Shown here: piece after piece, positions 26,499-33,760 of the stretch
Layout: every line of letters starts with the position of its first letter
Numbering within the stretch: the first letter of the stretch is position 1
NCBI GenBank assembly: GCA_944332815.1
Contig: CALVKQ010000002.1
Coordinates: forward strand, 189,787-253,786
Direction of reading: 5' to 3'
DNA length: 64,000 nt
From: an uncultured Clostridia bacterium
GTDB taxonomy: Bacteria > Bacillota > Clostridia > Christensenellales > CAG-917
The notes under the pieces: model-generated
Databases searched by the model: none
Seen by the model: only the letters and a program-made list of their open reading frames with translations
Told to the model about the DNA's origin: nothing
Position numbers and translations under genes: made by a program

Positions 26499-28171
26499 AG
26501 CCACCTCCTCTGAATGCGGTATCCGAATGGCGGGATGCTCTCCCCTTCAAAGACCGCCGCATTCGGCGTATTGTTGACGGCAAGCGCCGCCGTCTCTCTT
26601 TCCGTCCTGCGCGTCACGATGAGCAGTTCACCTTCCGCGCGGACGGCGATGTCTCCGTCACGAAGCGCGTCGCTGTTGCGGCGAAGCTCCGCAAGCTCCC
26701 TTACGGCGTCAAAGACCTCTCCTCTTTTTGCCGCCCGTTCCCAATCCATGGTGCGGCGACAGTCGGGATCGTAACCGCCTTCCATGGCGATCTCCGTGCC
26801 GTAATAGATGAAAGGCACTCCCGTGAAAAACACGGACAGCGCGAATGCCGAGAGCAGTTTGCGCCTGTCTCCCCCCACCCGCGTGAGGAAGCGATGCGTA
26901 TCGTGGGAGTCGAGCAGGTTCAGCATCATGAAGTTGACGTTGTCGCCGTTGCGCATAAGAAGCGAGGAGAGCTTGTCCGCCATTCCCTTTGCGCCGAACT
27001 TTCCGAATGCGAAAAAGTCCATGGCGGCTTTGGTGAAGGCATAGTTCATTATGCTGTCAAACTGATCCCCCGCAAGATAACTGCCCGCGTCATGCCAATT
27101 TTCGCCTATGAGCACGCACTCCGGCTTCAACGCTTTGACGCTCAGGCGCATTTTTCTCCAAAAAGCGTGGCTGACCTCGTCCGAGACATCCAGCCGCCAG
27201 CCGTCGATATCCGCCTCTCTGATCCAATAGAGCGCGATGTCGGTGAGAAAGTCCGCCACATCGGGGTTTGAGGTGTTCCACTTCGGCATATACGGGCACG
27301 CAGCGAAACACTCATAATTGAGAGACTGCATGTCCGCCCTATCGCCGTGGATGACGAACCAATCGAAATAGCGGGATCTTTTCCCTTTCTCCAACACGTC
27401 GCGGAACTGCATTATGCGCGAGCTGCAATGGTTGAACACCGCGTCCAACACCACATACATCCCGCGGGCGTGCGCCTGCGCTACAAGTTCTTTGAGGTCA
27501 TCGGTCGTGCCGAAAGCAGGATCTATCGTCTTATAGTCCTCGATATCGTACTTGTGATTTGACGGTGCCTTGAACACGGGAGTGAGATAAACTGCGTTCG
27601 CACCCACGCTCTTTATGTAGTCCAGTTTTTCGGTGATTCCTTTGATGTCCCCTCCGGCGAATGAGTGCGCGTTGACCGGATCGCCCCACTTTACGGTGAC
27701 ATAACTCATGTCCTTGTCCCGCCGTCCGATGCTGAAGCGATCGACAAAGATTTGATAAAAAACGGCGTTTTTCATCCACTTTACGCGGTGTAAAACATCG
27801 ATCGGGTTGATATACGGCAGTTGGAAGGAGTTGTAATAGCTCAACGAAAAGTCATAATCTTCCGTCAGCCCGTCCTCGGAAAAGTAGTAGATCCTGCCCT
27901 CGTACGTGAGCCTGAAAACATAGACGAGGCGGACGTCCGAGAGCTTGAGCCGCACCGTGTACCATGCAAAAAGCCCGTCCTCGAAAGCACGTTTCATCTC
28001 CGCGCTCTCCCGCCTTTCGGCGTATTCGTATTTGCCGCCGTACACCGCTTCCACTCTGTCGGGGACGCACTCGCGCGCAAGACGAAGGCGCAGCACCACT
28101 TCGTCGTCGGAAACGGCGAAACAGAACTTGGAATCCGATGCGTGCAGGATGGCGTCTTCGTGCGTCAGCAT
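26495..28171 (-). CDS. GH13 alpha-glycosidase (neopullulanase/cyclomaltodextrinase type)
   Basis: 558 residues, cytoplasmic (no signal peptide). An N-terminal beta domain (~1-125) is followed by the (beta/alpha)8 barrel. The conserved GH13 regions are visible: DAVFNHCS (~243-250), DGWRLDVSDEV with nucleophile D328, GENWHD with acid/base E357, and the SHDT region (H423, D424). The N-domain and the VFYQIFVDRF motif point to the GH13_20 group, which hydrolyses linear maltodextrins, cyclodextrins and pullulan. It is the first gene of the operon (AAGGAG before the ATG), so imported dextrins are cut next to their transporter. A C-terminal beta domain is present. Confidence 0.88.
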   Translation of the reverse strand: MLTHEDAILHASDSKFCFAVSDDEVVLRLRLARECVPDRVEAVYGGKYEYAERRESAEMKRAFEDGLFAWYTVRLKLSDVRLVYVFRLTYEGRIYYFSEDGLTEDYDFSLSYYNSFQLPYINPIDVLHRVKWMKNAVFYQIFVDRFSIGRRDKDMSYVTVKWGDPVNAHSFAGGDIKGITEKLDYIKSVGANAVYLTPVFKAPSNHKYDIEDYKTIDPAFGTTDDLKELVAQAHARGMYVVLDAVFNHCSSRIMQFRDVLEKGKRSRYFDWFVIHGDRADMQSLNYECFAACPYMPKWNTSNPDVADFLTDIALYWIREADIDGWRLDVSDEVSHAFWRKMRLSVKALKPECVLIGENWHDAGSYLAGDQFDSIMNYAFTKAAMDFFAFGKFGAKGMADKLSSLLMRNGDNVNFMMLNLLDSHDTHRFLTRVGGDRRKLLSAFALSVFFTGVPFIYYGTEIAMEGGYDPDCRRTMDWERAAKRGEVFDAVRELAELRRNSDALRDGDIAVRAEGELLIVTRRTERETAALAVNNTPNAAVFEGESIPPFGYRIQRRWL

Positions 28172-28195
28172 ATCTCTCCTTTCCTTCCCTCCCTC

Positions 28196-28222
28196 TTGAC
28201 GAGAAAGGGAATATTGTATAAA
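28196..28222 (+). promoter_or_regulatory. promoter of the lacI-type regulator, predicting a leaderless transcript
   Basis: TTGACG (28196-28201), 15-base spacer, TATAAA (28217-28222), or TAAACT with 17. Eight bases separate the -10 from ATG 28231 and no ribosome-binding site is present. The divergent operon promoter (minus strand, TTTATA near 28216-28221 with TTGTCG upstream) would overlap it, so the regulator could control both. Confidence 0.45.
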
Positions 28223-28230
28223 CTTTTTCT

Positions 28231-29043
28231 ATGAAACGCCCGACAATTTACGATGTTGCCCGCGAAGCGGGCGTGTCGGCTGCGACTGTTTCCTATGTGA
28301 TAAACGGACGCGACGACCAAAAGATCAGCGACGCGACCAGGAAGAAGATCATGCAGATCGTCAACCTGCTCGGCTACTCCCGCAACCGTTCCGCTTACAC
28401 CCTCGCAAAGGGCGGTGACGACTATGTCGCCGTTGCCGCGGACACCGTAGGCGAACTCGGTGATGCAGCAGTGTTTTGCTTCATGAAAGCCTTTTCCGAA
28501 AAGCTCTCCGCCTTCGGCAAAAAGCTCTCCTATGTGACGACGGACGCCGCCGAAAACCTTTCGGATTCCTGTGCCCTCGTCCTCTTCGGAGTTTCCTCCG
28601 AGCGTTTCAAGCACATCGCGGACGCGAACATGATCCCCGTTGTCGCGGTGGACTGTCTGCTGGACAATCCCCTCTTTTTCAAGGTCAACTCGGACTTTCC
28701 CGCCATGCGCGCCGCCGCGGACGGGAAGTACGGCGAAGGGCGTTACGCATTCCTGTGTGCCGACACTCGCAATGCCGAACTCAAAGAGTTGATAACGAGG
28801 AGCTTCCCCCGCGCCGTATTCCTGTCTTCGTTTGCGGACATACGCGATACCGTCCGGTCTTCGGGCGACCTCCCCACCGTCATCTTCGGTGAGGAGATCG
28901 CCTCACTGTTTCCCCTGCTGGCGCAGGGACGGGAGTACACGCTCTTCCCGCGCTTTTCGGATGAGAAGGTGGATGCCGTCGGCAGTTGCATACATCATGC
29001 CATAGACCGCACTCCCGCCCTCACCCACGACATCTTCGTCTGA
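28231..29043 (+). CDS. LacI-family transcriptional regulator of the maltodextrin locus
   Basis: 270 residues, shorter than the usual ~330. The N-terminal HTH is complete: TIYDVAREAGVSAATVSYVING with the hinge helix region RSAYTLAKG. A periplasmic-binding-like sensor domain follows but is compressed: VVAVDCLLD fits the mid-domain strand, and the C-terminal subdomain looks reduced. It is divergently placed 59 bases from the glycosidase-malEFGK operon, the classical position of its regulator; maltose or a dextrin is the likely effector. A convergent terminator follows. Confidence 0.85.
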   Translation: MKRPTIYDVAREAGVSAATVSYVINGRDDQKISDATRKKIMQIVNLLGYSRNRSAYTLAKGGDDYVAVAADTVGELGDAAVFCFMKAFSEKLSAFGKKLSYVTTDAAENLSDSCALVLFGVSSERFKHIADANMIPVVAVDCLLDNPLFFKVNSDFPAMRAAADGKYGEGRYAFLCADTRNAELKELITRSFPRAVFLSSFADIRDTVRSSGDLPTVIFGEEIASLFPLLAQGREYTLFPRFSDEKVDAVGSCIHHAIDRTPALTHDIFV

Positions 29044-29062
29044 CATCTCACGCGGATAAGGC

Positions 29063-29096
29063 GCGCGCCGAGGTCAGCCTCGGCGCGCATTTGTTT
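29063..29096. terminator. bidirectional terminator between the regulator and the starch-binding lipoprotein gene
   Basis: GCGCGCCGAGG / CCTCGGCGCGC stem with a TCAG loop, followed by ATTTGTTT. It serves two convergent genes. Confidence 0.75.
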
Positions 29097-29097
29097 G

Positions 29098-30276
29098 TCA
29101 TGCTTTTGTCACCACCAGCACCCCGGTGCTTCTCGTCCAGGTGAAGGTGTAAGTTCCCGCGGCACTCACCGTGAGGTTGCCGCTTTCGGGCGAGCCGAGG
29201 ATCTCTTCCGCGCTGTTCTCCCTGTCAAGGTTCTCCGCCTTGATAAAGAGCGCACCGTCCGCCTCTTCGACAGGATCGTAGCTGTAGAACATGAAGTTGT
29301 CGTTCGCCTGAAGTTCAATGGTCAGAGTGTAGACGCCGTCCGTTTCCGTCATCTTGTATTGTGCGTCTTTGGGAGAACCCCACTCTGTGATTAACTCGCC
29401 CTTGATGTAGAAATCATAAGGGGTGTCGTCCACGGCGGGACCGCTCACGGGATCACCGTTGCGCACCCAGCTGATGTAGTCGACATCGCTCAGGAAGAAC
29501 GCATCGGGATATTCGGCGTCATAGTCGCTCTTATCCACGTTCTCGTAGTCATCCGCGGGATAGGTCTTGAGCGTCAGAGTGTAGTTGCCGTCCACGAGCA
29601 CATTGATGTTCTGGATCTTGGTGCTGGTGTCTCCGAGACCGCCCTGCGCGGAGAAATATTCCTCGCCGTCGGCACCGGTGCGAGTGGTCAGATAACCCGC
29701 GCCGTGCTGGTTCAGCCAATAGCTGCCCGTCGAGCCGCCGAAACCGGTCAGGAACTGGAACTGATCGCCTTCAAAGAGATCCAGCGTGATGCTGAATTCG
29801 TTGACCTTGCCCTCCACCTTTTCCAGCTCAAAGAGAGCCTTCGCTTCCGCATCATCGCCCTTGAGGTCCGCGCCCCAGTTGCTCGCAATGAGCACTTCGC
29901 CTTTGCCGGAACCAGCGATATACCATGTTCTGTTATCAACGGGTTGATCGGTGCTCGCCGCCTTGGCGAAAATGGTAGTGTTCTCGTTGAACACCACCGT
30001 GTCAAAATCGAAGGGGATCATCAGTGAGGGTGCCGCATACCAGCCGAGGAAATCGTAGCCCTCGATCTCGGGAACATAGTCCTTGAATGCCGCAGCCGCA
30101 CTGCCCTTCTCCACCTGCTCCGTCCTGAGAGTCTTATCTCCCTGCACGAAAGTGACGGTGACTTTGCCATCGTCCGCGGGAGGACCTTCTTCGTCATCGT
30201 TGCACGCCACGAGGGTAAACGCAAGTATGCCCACAAGCGCAAGAACGATCAGCAGGACAAACCATTTCTTTTTCAT
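29098..30276 (-). CDS. surface lipoprotein with InlB-like module and probable starch-binding modules
   Basis: 392 residues, GGAGGTG before the ATG. The signal peptide ends in a lipobox (TLVAC), followed by an acidic linker. Residues ~38-105 form one InlB-type repeat (V-x-F-x-x-GD ... YDFLGWY). Two beta-sandwich modules follow, beginning near WYIAGSG (~118) and FYIKGE (~285). Each has the aromatic and FxFL/FMFYS pattern seen in SusE/SusF-type and CBM-like starch-binding domains. Being next to the maltodextrin operon, and behind its own LacI-type operator, it probably holds starch or dextrin at the cell surface. The binding function is inferred. Confidence 0.75.
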   Translation of the reverse strand: MKKKWFVLLIVLALVGILAFTLVACNDDEEGPPADDGKVTVTFVQGDKTLRTEQVEKGSAAAAFKDYVPEIEGYDFLGWYAAPSLMIPFDFDTVVFNENTTIFAKAASTDQPVDNRTWYIAGSGKGEVLIASNWGADLKGDDAEAKALFELEKVEGKVNEFSITLDLFEGDQFQFLTGFGGSTGSYWLNQHGAGYLTTRTGADGEEYFSAQGGLGDTSTKIQNINVLVDGNYTLTLKTYPADDYENVDKSDYDAEYPDAFFLSDVDYISWVRNGDPVSGPAVDDTPYDFYIKGELITEWGSPKDAQYKMTETDGVYTLTIELQANDNFMFYSYDPVEEADGALFIKAENLDRENSAEEILGSPESGNLTVSAAGTYTFTWTRSTGVLVVTKA

Positions 30277-30305
30277 AACTCACCTCCATTATCATACAAT
30301 CGGCG

Positions 30306-30325
30306 TAACTTAACCGATTAAGTTA
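30306..30325. promoter_or_regulatory. LacI-type operator
   Basis: TAACTTAACCGATTAAGTTA: 18 of 20 positions palindromic around a central CG, the hallmark of LacI-family operators. It lies directly downstream of the -10 box of the lipoprotein gene, over the transcription start, where a repressor would block initiation. Confidence 0.65.
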
Positions 30326-30330
30326 CTTCA

Positions 30331-30360
30331 ATTATATCGGCTTAAAAAACCGTGTGTCAA
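30331..30360 (-). promoter_or_regulatory. consensus sigma-A promoter of the starch-binding lipoprotein gene
   Basis: Perfect TTGACA (30355-30360) and perfect TATAAT (30331-30336) on the minus strand, 18-base spacer. A strong promoter held by the adjacent operator. Confidence 0.8.
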
Positions 30361-30814
30361 TACCCCAATTCCCGGGACTTGACTACACCTGTCGTTTGTT
30401 AAGTCGCCGCTCCCGTTTGTTTCGCGCCCTTCGCCGCTGTTTTTCTTCTCAAATTAAGCCCGAAAATTTTTCACCGAAACCTTAAAATTCTTCCATTCCC
30501 ATCAAAAAACCTTAAAAAGTCCTCTCCTTGCACGTCCCTCCTCCCCACCTATACCGTGCCACCTGCAGCATATCATAGCGCACTCTTTTCCCCTGATGCC
30601 GCCCCTAACGTCAAGCGCTAACAGTCCTCCCGTGCTCACACTGCATTCTAAAATGTCCCGCCGACGGAATATTCGACTGTAATACACCGCTGCAGGGTTA
30701 TGTCGTTTGTATTTCTTCTATTAGTATCAATAAAAAAATGAAGCTAAAACTTCTCTAATACAAAAATGGCATATTCCAAAAGCATAAAACCGACTCATTG
30801 ATATGATACACATT
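30361..30814. other. gene-free stretch
   Basis: About 450 bases, AT-richer than the surroundings. No ORF, RNA gene or repeat that I can support. Confidence 0.5.
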
Positions 30815-30916
30815 GGCGGGAGTCGCATAACCAACGACGTCTATACTACGTATAGTCCCGATGTGACAGCGGCGGAGATCCGCGAGATCTACGACTATTT
30901 TCTCCCGGAATTCTGA
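30815..30916 (+). pseudogene. second copy of the tyrosine recombinase C-terminal remnant
   Basis: Reads GGSRITNDVYTTYSP and onward to the same LPEF stop as the fragment at 11756-11980; the MGH box before it is corrupted (MIHIGGS). The similarity covers ~100 coding bases and ~100 bases downstream, then ends at a TGGTGGA. It marks another integration scar, at the left edge of the mobile element that follows. Confidence 0.65.
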
Positions 30917-30956
30917 CATCATTTTTGACATCATTTCGGTGCAATTTTGATGTCAA
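30914..30956 (+). repeat. two 12-bp TGACATCATTT repeats plus inverted TGATGTCA
   Basis: Same arm-site-like array as at 11978, but with two direct repeats instead of four, so the array length has changed by 24 bp between the copies. Confidence 0.55.
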
Positions 30957-30986
30957 GTTTACAAAGTGAACGATTTCGGGAACATG

Positions 30987-31014
30987 AAAAAGCCCACTAA
31001 ACAGTGGGCTTTTT
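30987..31014. terminator. bidirectional terminator hairpin
   Basis: AAAAAGCCCACT / AGTGGGCTTTTT with AAAC loop. Compared with the copy at 12077-12100, one stem pair has changed on both sides (A-T to G-C at the same position), so the stem is conserved by compensation. TGGTGGA, a tRNA-like 3' end, follows. Confidence 0.6.
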
Positions 31015-31042
31015 GGTGGACTCTAAAAATCAATTTGGCACC

Positions 31043-31108
31043 ACGGCGTGTGCTTGTCTATGACAAGTGCGGCTCGGCTGCGCCGCGCCGCAGACAAGCA
31101 CGCGCCGT
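31043..31108. repeat. 17-bp inverted repeat (one mismatch), large potential cruciform
   Basis: ACGGCGTGTGCTTGTCT (31043-31059) against 31092-31108, with 32 bases between. It lies 0.5 kb upstream of the genes of the rolling-circle element. It could be an origin or end structure, but no nick-site consensus is recognised. The rest of 31021-31581 has no gene I can support. Confidence 0.45.
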
Positions 31109-31547
31109 TAAACGGGCAAGGCGAGCGGAAAACGAGAGCGAAGCGGAGTCGCCCGCTGAATCGCTCGGGCGACCGTCCGCTTTTTCGCTCTCTCGTGATT
31201 TTCCTTCAAGCCTCCTTTTGCGTTTTTCATTTAGGCGATCGTGTTTGTCTTGTGTGGCGATGGCTCACTTTCAGGTCATTTTTAGTTATGCCGCACAGGA
31301 GTGATGCGAGCAGCATCCTGCCGTGCAGGATTGTTCCAAGATGTTTATGTTTTCCTGTCATAACACCTCCGCAAGTTGCCTTTCGTGGGCGCATTGTCGC
31401 ATAGTCCTCTCAAAAGTAAACGGACAAAAATCCTTGCCGTAATGTTCTACCTCTCGGACAGTAACGCAAGGATTTTCTTTTCCCGTTGACTTTTGACTTC
31501 TCACCTTCTACGCCTACTTCTCCCACCGTCCTATGCTCCCGTCCGCC

Positions 31548-31577
31548 TGCCGAAAGGCAACATATTTCGGAGGTACG
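31548..31577 (+). promoter_or_regulatory. GAAA-tetraloop hairpin and ribosome-binding site upstream of the HTH protein
   Basis: TGCC-GAAA-GGCA hairpin (31548-31559), then ACATAT and GGAGGTA. The serine recombinase gene has the same arrangement (33724-33752) with a compensated base pair. Confidence 0.45.
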
Positions 31578-31581
31578 GACA

Positions 31582-32187
31582 ATGGAGAACAAACGAAAGG
31601 TTTACGAAGTTTTGGAAGAAAAGATCTCGCCGGACAACATCGTGCGAATAGGCGAATTGCTTGCGTTGGGTGCGTTGAAGTATATGTGCGGACACAAGAT
31701 GCTGCACGGGATGTACGCGGATCTCGCCCGTGACATAGCATACAAAGATGTGGAAGGATATGTCCTCACCGAAAGCTATGACATCGTTCAGGAGGCGGCA
31801 ATGTTTTTATGCGGCTATATGGGCATGACCGTAAACGACGTCAAAGGCGGCGAGCAATACACCGTACGGCGGCTGTGCAATAAAACGCTGTGCCACAAGA
31901 TATACGAGCTGTGGAAGGTGAAACGGTACACGGAGAGCATGGACGCTCTGCCGAGAAGCAGAGAGCCGTTTACGGAATTTGAACGGGAGAAAGCCGATTA
32001 CTCCAAGCATGACGAACTTATGGCAAAACTCCGTCTTACGAAAGGCGAGAAAGAGACCATCGAGTGTTATGCGGCAGGGATAAGTTTTACGGAGCAAGCG
32101 AAGCTGCTGTCCGTGAACCTGTCCACGATATGGCGCAGGAGAAAGAGCGCGCAGACAAAATGTCTTGCCATAGTCGGCATTTTATGA
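31582..32187 (+). CDS. mobile-element protein with C-terminal sigma-like HTH, function unknown
   Basis: 201 residues from the ATG that follows GGAGGTA by seven bases (a longer upstream frame lacks a signal). The N-terminal ~130 residues match nothing I recognise. The C-terminal ~50 (LTKGEKETIECYAAGISFTEQAKLL) have the shape of a sigma-70 region 4 type HTH followed by a basic tail. As the first gene of the element it may regulate the Rep or recombinase genes. A hairpin terminator lies just after it. Confidence 0.65.
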   Translation: MENKRKVYEVLEEKISPDNIVRIGELLALGALKYMCGHKMLHGMYADLARDIAYKDVEGYVLTESYDIVQEAAMFLCGYMGMTVNDVKGGEQYTVRRLCNKTLCHKIYELWKVKRYTESMDALPRSREPFTEFEREKADYSKHDELMAKLRLTKGEKETIECYAAGISFTEQAKLLSVNLSTIWRRRKSAQTKCLAIVGIL

Positions 32188-32211
32188 CAGACACACATTA
32201 TCAACTTTCAC

Positions 32212-32243
32212 AAGGCAGCCCTGAACGGCTGCCTTATTTTTTT
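32212..32243 (+). terminator. rho-independent terminator
   Basis: AAGGCAGCC / GGCTGCCTT, loop CTGAAC, followed by ATTTTTTTG. It separates the HTH gene from the rep genes. The remaining 32244-32491 contains nothing recognised. Confidence 0.8.
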
Positions 32244-32491
32244 GTGTTTTCGGGATCCATTTTTGCTTTTCTCGTGGCTTTTAAGTGGAGGGATCTTTGC
32301 CGCGAGCTTTAACGAAGGCTGTTTTTTGTTTCTTCAAAAAAACGCGAAGAAATTTTCTAACAGGAAAATAGGCTTCCTATTTGGCGGTCAGACTCAAGGC
32401 AAAATTTCTCCTAAAAATTTTTCAAAGTCGCAAAAAGGATTGCGACATTGAAGGATATAACGAAGAAAAAAACAAAAGGAGGTAATACCTA

Positions 32492-32647
32492 TTGAAGGAC
32501 AAAAGCATCACGGTGGTGACAGTGGGAAAGCCGGACATCTCGGCGATGAGCGGCGGTGAGAAAGACACATTCTTTGCCGCGTTGCTCGCAAGGATGCGCG
32601 CGCTTTCCGAAGAGCAAAGGACGGAACTCTCCGTCCGAAGGGGGTAG
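32492..32647 (+). CDS. 51-residue ORF of the mobile element, unknown function
   Basis: TTG start with a strong AAAGGAGG eight bases upstream; the stop lies two bases before the rep ATG, so the two are probably coupled. The peptide has VVTVGKPDISAMS early and an amphipathic helix (FFAALLARMRALSEEQR) in the second half; no family recognised. Good translation signals and tight spacing support it as real. Confidence 0.6.
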   Translation: MKDKSITVVTVGKPDISAMSGGEKDTFFAALLARMRALSEEQRTELSVRRG

Positions 32648-32649
32648 CC

Positions 32650-33582
32650 ATGCCGTACAGGAACGCGAAAGTTTACAACGACGGAAGCCATTTTATAGCG
32701 ATCCCGCAAACATCATCTCCGCACAGGCGGAAGAAAAGCCCGGAAAGGACGGTCTGCACGGGCAAGGAATTGCAGACACGTGCGGACAAGACCGAGAAAG
32801 AAACGGCAAGGGAGGCTCTCACTCCCAAGGAACGGTTTGAGAAAATTTACAAAGAAAACGACGGCAAAGGAAAAGCCGAGAAGATAGATATCCTGACCAA
32901 GGAATTTGAAAAGGACTTCGGCACGGAAGCGGAAGCATTCGTCCGCGAGAACATGGAACGGATCACGAGGAACAAGATCGTCCGCAAGACAAGGCTGACG
33001 CGGAAGATCAACCTGAACCCGTGGAACTATTTCTGCACGTTCACCTACTCGGATGCAAAGCATACGGAGGAAAGTTTCAGGAAGGGGCTTAGTGAGGTTC
33101 TGAAGCGCATGGTGCACCGCAAAGGATGGAGATATATCGGCGTGTGGGAACGCGGCGGAGAAAGGAACAGACTGCATTTCCACGGCATCTTTTTCATCCC
33201 GGAAAACGGTATGCCCGGCGCATTGGAAACGAGGACGGACTACAGCTTTAATGAACACAAACGGCAGATGATAATGCAAAATACATACTTTAACGATAAG
33301 TTCGGGCGAAACGATTTCAACAAACTGGACGCGAAACGGGAGGCAACGGACGCGGCGAGGTATCTCATGAAGTACATAGAGAAGAGCGGTGAGAAGCTCG
33401 TCTACTCGCGGAACATCCCGACCTATTTCAAATCCGACATCATGGAGGAAGACGTCCTTTGCAGGATAGGACAGGAGGACAAAAAGCTGTTGCTATCGGA
33501 CGATTTCGGATGCTGGGAAGACGGCTGCCTTATAGGCAAGGTAAGTCCCGAAGTCATCGAGAAAATGCCGAAATGCAACTGA
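32650..33582 (+). CDS. rep: HUH-type rolling-circle replication initiator
   Basis: 310 residues. A basic N-terminal extension (~1-115) precedes a compact HUH endonuclease core: motif 1 NYFCTFTYSD (127-135), metal-binding motif 2 HFHGIFF with H176 and H178, and motif 3 ARYLMKYIEK with Y238 or Y242 as nicking tyrosine. This is the Rep fold used by rolling-circle plasmids and by microvirus replication proteins. No helicase domain is attached, so host helicases are needed. It follows the 51-residue ORF by two bases. In an element with a serine recombinase it would drive copying or transfer after excision. Confidence 0.75.
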   Translation: MPYRNAKVYNDGSHFIAIPQTSSPHRRKKSPERTVCTGKELQTRADKTEKETAREALTPKERFEKIYKENDGKGKAEKIDILTKEFEKDFGTEAEAFVRENMERITRNKIVRKTRLTRKINLNPWNYFCTFTYSDAKHTEESFRKGLSEVLKRMVHRKGWRYIGVWERGGERNRLHFHGIFFIPENGMPGALETRTDYSFNEHKRQMIMQNTYFNDKFGRNDFNKLDAKREATDAARYLMKYIEKSGEKLVYSRNIPTYFKSDIMEEDVLCRIGQEDKKLLLSDDFGCWEDGCLIGKVSPEVIEKMPKCN

Positions 33583-33723
33583 ACTTCGTCTTTCTCACGG
33601 AGAGCGTAAACGGGAAAGGGGTTGCCGTCAAGGGTGAAGTGCACCGCTTCGCGTCCCTTGACGGCAAACATGAGGACACCAAACAAAACTATTCCCACCC
33701 CATTTCCCGTTTGTCCCGCTCCC

Positions 33724-33752
33724 GTCGAAAGACAGAAAACATATCAGGAGGT
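33724..33752 (+). promoter_or_regulatory. GAAA-tetraloop hairpin and ribosome-binding site upstream of the serine recombinase
   Basis: GTC-GAAA-GAC hairpin, then ACATAT and GGAGGTA. Matches the leader at 31548 with a C-G to T-A pair change. Confidence 0.45.
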
Positions 33753-33760
33753 AGAGCAAA

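Noticed and set aside
30502..30687. 61-codon minus-strand frame in the gene-free stretch
   Set aside because: No ribosome-binding site, no family and no conserved context.
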